Source: Puniceicoccales bacterium (lineage in GTDB: Bacteria; Verrucomicrobiota; Verrucomicrobiia; Opitutales; LL51). Taken from it: 19,627 nt of DNA. The notes under the pieces were generated by a model that made no database searches, was not told the origin of the DNA, and saw nothing but the letters and a program-made list of their open reading frames with translations. A program made the translations under genes and the position numbers. Location: positions 1 to 19,627 of the forward strand of contig JAITJQ010000040.1 in assembly GCA_031278845.1 (NCBI GenBank). Direction: 5' to 3'. Shown in pieces: positions 14,615 to 19,627 of the stretch. Within the stretch, counting starts at the first letter, position 1; each line of letters opens with the position of its first letter.

Positions 14615-14964
14615 CACGGCGGCCAAATCATTGACTTGCCGGCCAAAAGATGGACGTGTAAATGGGGAACACTTTCACCGGCATCGGGACCGTTATTAAT
14701 CACGATGCGGAATCCCCCCGATAGACCCTGATTTTTCGCAAACCGCTGGGCCACTAAAAGTAAATGCCCAAGAATAGGTCCATCGTCTTCCGTAGCCTCT
14801 CCGAGTCGGGGAATATTTTTTTTCGGAATAATCAAAACGTGTACCGGTGCCCCCGGATTAATGTCTCGAATGGCGATGCATTGGTCATCTTCCATGAGAA
14901 TTTCAGTGGGGATTTCGCGGTCGATAATCTTTTGAAAAATATCTTTTTTACTATCCGGATCCAT
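14611..14964 (-). CDS. HIT-family nucleotide-binding hydrolase (HinT-like)
   Basis: About 117 residues from ATG 14962-14964 (a TTG at 14973 would add three residues). The order is typical: DIFQKIIDREIPTEILMEDD, then AIRDINPGAPVHVLIIPKK, GFRIVINNGPDAGESVPHLH and the HLHVHLLAG motif, i.e. the HxHxH catalytic triad that gives the family its name. HinT-type enzymes hydrolyse phosphoramidates of AMP, such as aminoacyl-AMP or lysyl-AMP, in the cytoplasm; here the substrate is not known. It is divergent from the SurA-like gene, with about 70 bp between them, and its 3' end touches the broken ankyrin gene. No Shine-Dalgarno is seen. Confidence 0.92.
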   Translation of the reverse strand: MDPDSKKDIFQKIIDREIPTEILMEDDQCIAIRDINPGAPVHVLIIPKKNIPRLGEATEDDGPILGHLLLVAQRFAKNQGLSGGFRIVINNGPDAGESVPHLHVHLLAGKSMIWPPC

Positions 14965-15035
14965 GGGAAACAAATGATGAGATTTCTAAAATTTTTTCCA
15001 GCGCAAATTTTTCTTTTCTTTTTCATTTTGGTCCT

Positions 15036-15974
15036 ATGCTCAAGGGTATGTTCAGGAATTTTTGTGGTATTTTATTGTCATGCGTACTGCTATTGAGTGG
15101 TACGCTCCATGGTTTCACGGTTCAAAAAAATGCCTACAGCAATGGTATCGTAGCCTATGTGGCCAATCACGTGATCACGGAACAGCAGGTCGAAGGCGGA
15201 ATAGCCCTGACCACCGGTGGGAATACTTTGGCCCCGGAAGTAAAGGATGAGCTGCGGACAGAGGTACGCAATGCGCTCATCGAAAAAAAAATAATTGCCA
15301 AAGAATTCGAACGGATGAAAGGACAGTTACCGGAATCCTATGTCCAAAAAAAGTATGAAGAGGTCGAGGCGCGTTTCGACAACGATCCATTAAAGCTTAT
15401 GGAAACTCTACACCGTCAAGGAAAATCTAAAACAAGCTATAAGGCTTGGATTCGGGAGGAAGCAATCGTTTCCTGTATGTATGAACGCAACGTCCATAAA
15501 CCTAACTCGGTCAGCCCCCTCGATATCCAAAATTATTACCAAACCCATCCGGAGAAATTTATCCGGGGTAGGCAATTTGATATCGATCAAATTATGGTAA
15601 AAAAGGAGGATACGGATACCATTTCATCCATCCAGGCGTGCCTAAAGAAGAGATGTTCCTACGAAGCACATTGCCAAGATTTATCGCAAATTCCTGGTAT
15701 TAACTTCAGTCATATGGAAGCGATCAACGAAAGTGAGGTATTGCCCATCATCGTCGAAAAGATTACGGCGCTTCCGATCGGTTCCTTCAGCAGCGTCGAA
15801 TTGGATGAACAAATCATATTTCTTGGACTCCGTAATATCCGGGAAGCCCGTACTTTATCCCTCTGTGAAGTGCGAGAAAGTATCGAACAAACCCTATTGA
15901 GCGAACGGCATCAAAAGCTACGCCAAGAGTGGCTCGATCGATTAAAACAAAAGGTCTATTATATCATTTTATAA
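15036..15974 (+). CDS. SurA/PpiC-like periplasmic foldase with degenerate parvulin domain
   Basis: 312 residues. A signal peptide lies at about residues 1-26 (MFRNFCGILLSCVLLLSG within it). It is followed by the SurA N-terminal pattern: GIVAYVANHVITEQQVEGG, then LRTEVRNALIEKKIIAKEF, and VSPLDIQNYYQTHPEKF before the PPIase part. That part (about 180-275) is short and lacks the glycine-rich segment of active parvulins, so it is probably a chaperone rather than an active isomerase. The role is to escort outer-membrane proteins after Sec export. ATG 15036 is used; ATG 15048 is an alternative with the same signal peptide. Its stop overlaps the permease start (TAATG at 15972-15976). Confidence 0.8.
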   Translation: MLKGMFRNFCGILLSCVLLLSGTLHGFTVQKNAYSNGIVAYVANHVITEQQVEGGIALTTGGNTLAPEVKDELRTEVRNALIEKKIIAKEFERMKGQLPESYVQKKYEEVEARFDNDPLKLMETLHRQGKSKTSYKAWIREEAIVSCMYERNVHKPNSVSPLDIQNYYQTHPEKFIRGRQFDIDQIMVKKEDTDTISSIQACLKKRCSYEAHCQDLSQIPGINFSHMEAINESEVLPIIVEKITALPIGSFSSVELDEQIIFLGLRNIREARTLSLCEVRESIEQTLLSERHQKLRQEWLDRLKQKVYYIIL

Positions 15975-16891
15975 TGTTGCTATTCCTATTTAAACGGATT
16001 TTCTTTGTTATTCCTACGTTCTTTGGGGTGACGTTTTTAGCCTTTGCCCTCATCCATTTCATACCCGGTGGACCTTTTGACGGTGAACGAGAAATGCCTT
16101 CCGAAATTCGCCAAAGATTAAATGAACGCTACGGTCTCGACAAACCATTGAACGTACAATATTACCGTTACATTCGGAATGTTTTCAAAGGGGATTTGGG
16201 ACCATCTTACAAATATACGGACTGGGATGTCATCGAGCTCGTTCAATCGAAGGCTTGCGTCAGTTTCGAATTAGGTGTCTATAGCATGCTATTTGCGCTA
16301 CTCGCAGGTATCTTCATGGGTGTAATCGGGGCTCGATTTCATGGAACGTGGCTAGATACCCTCCTGAATATTTTTTCTACGCTGGGTATGTGCCTACCCG
16401 CCTTTGTGGTGGGACCTTTTTTGATCTACATTTTCGGGTTAAAATATCGCATTTTCGACGTCGCCGGCTGGGACCACTGGAGCCAAAAAATTTTACCCAT
16501 TCTAACAATCGGAATCCTTTATGCATCCTACATTTCCCGTCTAACGAAGGGCGCATTGACCAGAGTTTTGGATCAATCTTATATCATGGCAGCGCGGGCA
16601 CGTGGGTTGAATGAGTGGAGAATTTTTTTCGTACATGCCCTCCGTAACGCCCTATTGCCCGTTATCGCCTACATGGGACCGGCATTTGCAGGAATCATCA
16701 GTGGAGCCATCGTAACGGAAACTGTCTTTCAAATTCCCGGCCTAGGCCGCCTCTTTATTCAGGCAATTAGCGGTCGCGACCACATGCTCATTCTAGGAAT
16801 TGTAAATTTTTATGCCCTCACGATTATCGTTTGCAACATGATTGCCGACTGTATTCAAGCCTGGTTGAATCCCAAAATTCGTTTGCAATAA
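15974..16891 (+). CDS. oppB: OppB-type ABC transporter permease
   Basis: 305 residues from ATG 15974, which shares its A with the preceding TAA, so translation is probably coupled. An upstream GTG at 15929 would overlap more and is less likely. It closely follows OppB: N-terminal TM (IFFVIPTFFGVTFLAFALIH), then FIPGGPFDGEREMP, YGLDKPLNVQYYRYI and GDLGPSYKYTD, six TM segments in all, and the EAA loop AARARGLNEWRIFFVHALRN that contacts the ATPase, then the IPGLGRLFIQAI block. It imports oligopeptides with OppA, OppC, OppD and OppF, none of which is in the window, so the rest of the system must be elsewhere or missing. It sits between a foldase gene and secDF. Confidence 0.9.
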   Translation: MLLFLFKRIFFVIPTFFGVTFLAFALIHFIPGGPFDGEREMPSEIRQRLNERYGLDKPLNVQYYRYIRNVFKGDLGPSYKYTDWDVIELVQSKACVSFELGVYSMLFALLAGIFMGVIGARFHGTWLDTLLNIFSTLGMCLPAFVVGPFLIYIFGLKYRIFDVAGWDHWSQKILPILTIGILYASYISRLTKGALTRVLDQSYIMAARARGLNEWRIFFVHALRNALLPVIAYMGPAFAGIISGAIVTETVFQIPGLGRLFIQAISGRDHMLILGIVNFYALTIIVCNMIADCIQAWLNPKIRLQ

Positions 16892-16971
16892 TTTTTTAGG
16901 GAGGTTTAGAAAAACTGGTATTATTTTAGCTTGCAGGAAGCGTAAAAATCCATACTTCCCATGTAACTTTT
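16892..16971 (+). promoter_or_regulatory. secDF leader with an SD-like sequence in a possible stem
   Basis: AGGGAGGT (16898-16905) is an excellent anti-SD match but stands 67 nt before the secDF ATG, with no plausible start codon at normal spacing. GGGAGGT can pair with ACTTCCC (16954-16960) in a 7-bp stem with one G-U, ending 11 nt before ATG 16972. No normal Shine-Dalgarno is seen before secDF. A regulatory leader or a lost small gene is possible. Confidence 0.3.
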
Positions 16972-19449
16972 ATGTTTAGCAAGACTTTAAGAAAATCGAT
17001 TCTATCAGTTATCGTTCTGCTATGGGCCCTATGGAGTCTTATTCCCCTCAACGATCGGCCCTTCAATGATTTCATTGCCCATCGGGCGACGGCTCGAATG
17101 GATGAATTTACCGGCTTACTTTCACGGGCTAAATTACGGGTACAGCTCAAGCAATCGCCCTCCATTTTTGTCGCTCTGAAAGAAATTGCCAAAAATGAAA
17201 AAATTGATCTCTCCATCTACTTTGCGGATATCAAGCTCCAGGACATTAAAAATCTCGACCGGAAGAATAAAATCTTGCTGGAAGTACTGCTGCAGGAATC
17301 CAAAGGGCGACTGAAGCAGGGACTTGATTTGAAGGGAGGTATTGCATTTACCCTTAAAATCGCGGACCAATCGGTGAAGGAAAAGGATTCGGATTTGCGT
17401 CAGAGTCAACTTGAAAAGGCGGCACAGATCATGCGCCATCGGCTCGACGGTATGGGTGTCGCGGAACCGGTTATTCGCGCCCGTGGCAACGATGAAATCG
17501 AAATCCAATTGCCGGGCATTTCCACCCAGGATAATCCGGAAATTGTCGATGCGGTCAAGCGTCCGGCGAAGTTGGAATTCCGTCTGGTCCATGAAGACCA
17601 ACCGCAGAGTATGGATCCCAAAGCGGCACCCATCGGCTACGAGCTACTTTTTTCCGAGCTAGAAAATCAGAAAACCGGCGAAATTGATATGATTCCCTAC
17701 TACGTCAAAAGGATTCCAGAAATGACCGGCAAAATGGTAAAAAATGCCCATGCGACGATAAACCAGTACGGTGGATTCGAAATCAGTCTCGAAATGAAAT
17801 CGCCGGATGGCGTCGACCGCTTCGCAAAGATCACCAAGGATAATATCGGCCGCTTACTGGGAATCGTTCTCGATGGAAAGCTGTATTCGGCACCGCGCAT
17901 TAATTGTGAAATCCCCAATGGTATGGCGAGTATTTCGGGACATTTTTCCCAGCGGGAAGCGCTTGAGTTAGCCAACGTGCTCAACAATCCCCTGGAGTTC
18001 GAGCTCATTTTAACGGAAATCCAAGAAATTGGGCCGTCCCTCGCCGAAGATGCGAAGACGAGTTCCACCTACGCGACCATTCTCGGCATCGCGTTAGTCA
18101 TTCTATTCATGGTCGCCTACTACCGCACATCGGGATGGGTCGCCGTTATTTCCGTCCTTGCGAACGCGCTCATCGTCCTCGGTCTTATGGCGATGATTGG
18201 TGCGACGATGACGCTACCCGGTGTAGCCGCATTAGTTTTGACCGTGGGGATGGGTGTCGACTCGAATATCCTGATTTTCGAACGCATGCGGGAAGAATTG
18301 GCGCTCGGAAAACGAATGCGTACGGCGTTAGCAGCGGGCTACGATAAGGCATTTTCGACGATTTTTGACGCCAATATTACGACATTGCTCTCCGCATTCA
18401 TTTTAATTTGGATCGGAACGGGACCGGTTCGTGGATTTGGTGTGATTCTGGCGATTGGTATTTTTGCGACCATGTTTTGCGCCCTGGTGCTGAGCCGTGC
18501 GCTCATGGCAATTTTAATCGATTTTGGCTTTGAAAGTATACTGAAAAAGCATAGTGGCGAAGTTAGAAAATTCGATTTCCTCGGGAAACAAAAGATAGCG
18601 TCCATTGTATCGCTGGTCGTTGTTGGCTTAGGGTTGCTGGCGTTTGTCATTCGCGGCAATGGGATTTACGGCATCGATTTTACGGGTGGCGACGAAATGA
18701 CGCTCCAATTTACGGAAAAACTCAACACCAACGATATCGAACGACTGGCTAAGGAGACTGGTATTGGCGAGGTGGGGACGGTTTACCGCAAAAACATCAA
18801 GGATTCCGGTGAGGTTTTATGCCTCCAGACGAAGGAAGGCAAAGGGAAATCGCTATTCCAAGCGTTAAATAAACAGTACCCGCAGGCCCAATTGAAGATC
18901 ATACACGAATCGAGCATCGGATCTTCGGTGAGTGGAAAAATCAAATGGAATGCGTTTTTGGGGGTAATGGCTTCGCTCCTAATGATTCTCATTTACATCG
19001 CCCTACGTTTTGAAATAGGGTTTGGCATGGGAGCGTTGATTTCGACGATTCACGATATCCTGGCGACGATTGGCATTTATCTACTTTTGGGGCGGCAATT
19101 TTCGGCACCGATGATTGCAGCGATCCTGATGGTCATCGGCTATTCGATCAATGATACCATCGTCGTCTTCGATCGCATTCGCGAAGAGCTCCACTTTAAT
19201 CCAACGGCTTCGTTGAAGGAGATTATTAACTATTCGGTCAATTGTACCCTATCGCGGACGATTTTAACGGGTTTTACAACATTTTTAGCGGCAATGGCCC
19301 TGTACTGTTTTGGAGCAGGTGTCATCAACGACTTGGCTTTAATTTTCATCATTGGCATTTTCGTTGGGACCTATTCTTCCATCTTTATTGCGTCGCCCAT
19401 CTTTTACCGCTGGCACAAAGGTGATCGGCAAACGGTGGAAATAAAGTAA
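16972..19449 (+). CDS. secDF: Fused protein translocase subunit SecDF
   Basis: 825 residues; the lengths of SecD and SecF add up, and both families' motifs occur in one frame. SecD half: N-terminal TM, LDLKGGIAFTL (118-128), a P1 periplasmic domain with DGKLYSAPRIN and GHFSQREALELANVLNN, then the TM block with MGVDSNILIFERMREE. SecF half (from about residue 525): KFDFLGKQKIAS, GIDFTGGDEMTLQF, then SINDTIVVFDRIREEL. Twelve TM segments are expected. It uses the proton gradient to pull preproteins through SecYEG on the periplasmic side. Single-chain SecDF is known in Bacillus, Bacteroidetes and several PVC bacteria. No frameshift is seen. An IS remnant starts about 10 bp after its stop. Confidence 0.96.
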   Translation: MFSKTLRKSILSVIVLLWALWSLIPLNDRPFNDFIAHRATARMDEFTGLLSRAKLRVQLKQSPSIFVALKEIAKNEKIDLSIYFADIKLQDIKNLDRKNKILLEVLLQESKGRLKQGLDLKGGIAFTLKIADQSVKEKDSDLRQSQLEKAAQIMRHRLDGMGVAEPVIRARGNDEIEIQLPGISTQDNPEIVDAVKRPAKLEFRLVHEDQPQSMDPKAAPIGYELLFSELENQKTGEIDMIPYYVKRIPEMTGKMVKNAHATINQYGGFEISLEMKSPDGVDRFAKITKDNIGRLLGIVLDGKLYSAPRINCEIPNGMASISGHFSQREALELANVLNNPLEFELILTEIQEIGPSLAEDAKTSSTYATILGIALVILFMVAYYRTSGWVAVISVLANALIVLGLMAMIGATMTLPGVAALVLTVGMGVDSNILIFERMREELALGKRMRTALAAGYDKAFSTIFDANITTLLSAFILIWIGTGPVRGFGVILAIGIFATMFCALVLSRALMAILIDFGFESILKKHSGEVRKFDFLGKQKIASIVSLVVVGLGLLAFVIRGNGIYGIDFTGGDEMTLQFTEKLNTNDIERLAKETGIGEVGTVYRKNIKDSGEVLCLQTKEGKGKSLFQALNKQYPQAQLKIIHESSIGSSVSGKIKWNAFLGVMASLLMILIYIALRFEIGFGMGALISTIHDILATIGIYLLLGRQFSAPMIAAILMVIGYSINDTIVVFDRIREELHFNPTASLKEIINYSVNCTLSRTILTGFTTFLAAMALYCFGAGVINDLALIFIIGIFVGTYSSIFIASPIFYRWHKGDRQTVEIK

Positions 19450-19459
19450 TTTTTACCTC

Positions 19460-19627
19460 TCGGCATTGGAAGAAAGCAGGGTCATGATTCTCAATCATGT
19501 ACTACGGGCATTACGTTACTCAGAGGTTTATGGATGCGCTGTTGGGTTTTGATGGAGCTGTGTTTGTGGGATAATCAAGAAACTTGGACCTATCCTCTCT
19601 TCGGTTATGAAGCTTCCTAAGAAAACT
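19460..19627 (+). pseudogene. Second, frameshifted copy of the IS5-type transposase remnant (runs off the window)
   Basis: Aligns along its whole length with the minus-strand copy at 3177-3400. Long identical blocks include CATTACGTTACT and TATCCTCTCT. Differences include one extra base near 19491, an in-frame 3-4 nt loss near 19503 and one lost base near 19560, so no single frame survives. Patched, it reads MYYGHYVTQRFMDALLGFDGA and then VCGIIKKLGPILSSVMKLPK, parallel to the first copy. It is in the opposite orientation to copy 1. Confidence 0.8.

Noticed and set aside
15036..15100. Lipobox in the SurA-like protein
   Set aside because: The LLSC sits in the middle of the hydrophobic core; a normal signal peptidase I site further on fits better.

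Overview
The window is a piece of a bacterial chromosome with the look of a host-associated, probably intracellular, Gram-negative bacterium. Hints towards the PVC group (Verrucomicrobiota, perhaps Opitutae-like) are the fused SecDF, a RadC protein opening with a GHRKRLRQRF motif, a SurA-like foldase next to secDF and a type II/IV pseudopilin. This placement is inference and would need a marker-gene search. Housekeeping genes alternate with decaying accessory DNA: secreted effector-like proteins, transposase remnants and genes with frameshifts.

Layout. 1-654: 3' part of glycogen synthase glgA. 725-2112: two unrecognised genes on the minus strand; the second looks like a secreted protein whose signal peptide is out of frame with its body. 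2374-3166: a pseudopilin gene with an extended -10 promoter. 3177-3536: a remnant of an IS5-type transposase (DNA-binding part only). 3676-5790: a divergent pair, an AsmA-like membrane protein and a LysR regulator. 5970-7929: an XRE regulator, two overlapping small genes (one a winged-HTH/excisionase-like protein) and a RadC/JAMM protein, resembling a small mobile or accessory module.

8217-12323 is the most unusual part: two paralogous secreted proteins (413 and 836 residues) carrying one and three copies of a domain that resembles OTU cysteine proteases (deubiquitinase-like). The single-domain protein and domain 1 of the large protein keep a Cys and a His in the expected places; domain 2 has lost both and domain 3 has Ser for Cys. 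The two genes share a duplicated promoter block that sits so close to the ATG that the mRNAs should be nearly leaderless. They also share a downstream hairpin region. The small one contains a 63-bp tandem repeat array.

12451-14187 is recJ. 14256-14295 is a hairpin element that looks like a minus-strand terminator, followed by a broken secreted ankyrin-repeat gene. 14611-14964 is a HIT hydrolase gene. On the plus strand follow a SurA-like periplasmic foldase, an orphan OppB-type permease (coupled by a TAATG junction) and the secDF fusion. The window ends in a second, frameshifted copy of the same IS5-type transposase in opposite orientation to the first.

Taken together (inference): Sec-dependent export (SecDF, SurA-like) and a type II secretion-like pseudopilin could serve the export of host-directed proteins (OTU-like, ankyrin), several of which are duplicated, degenerate or frameshifted.
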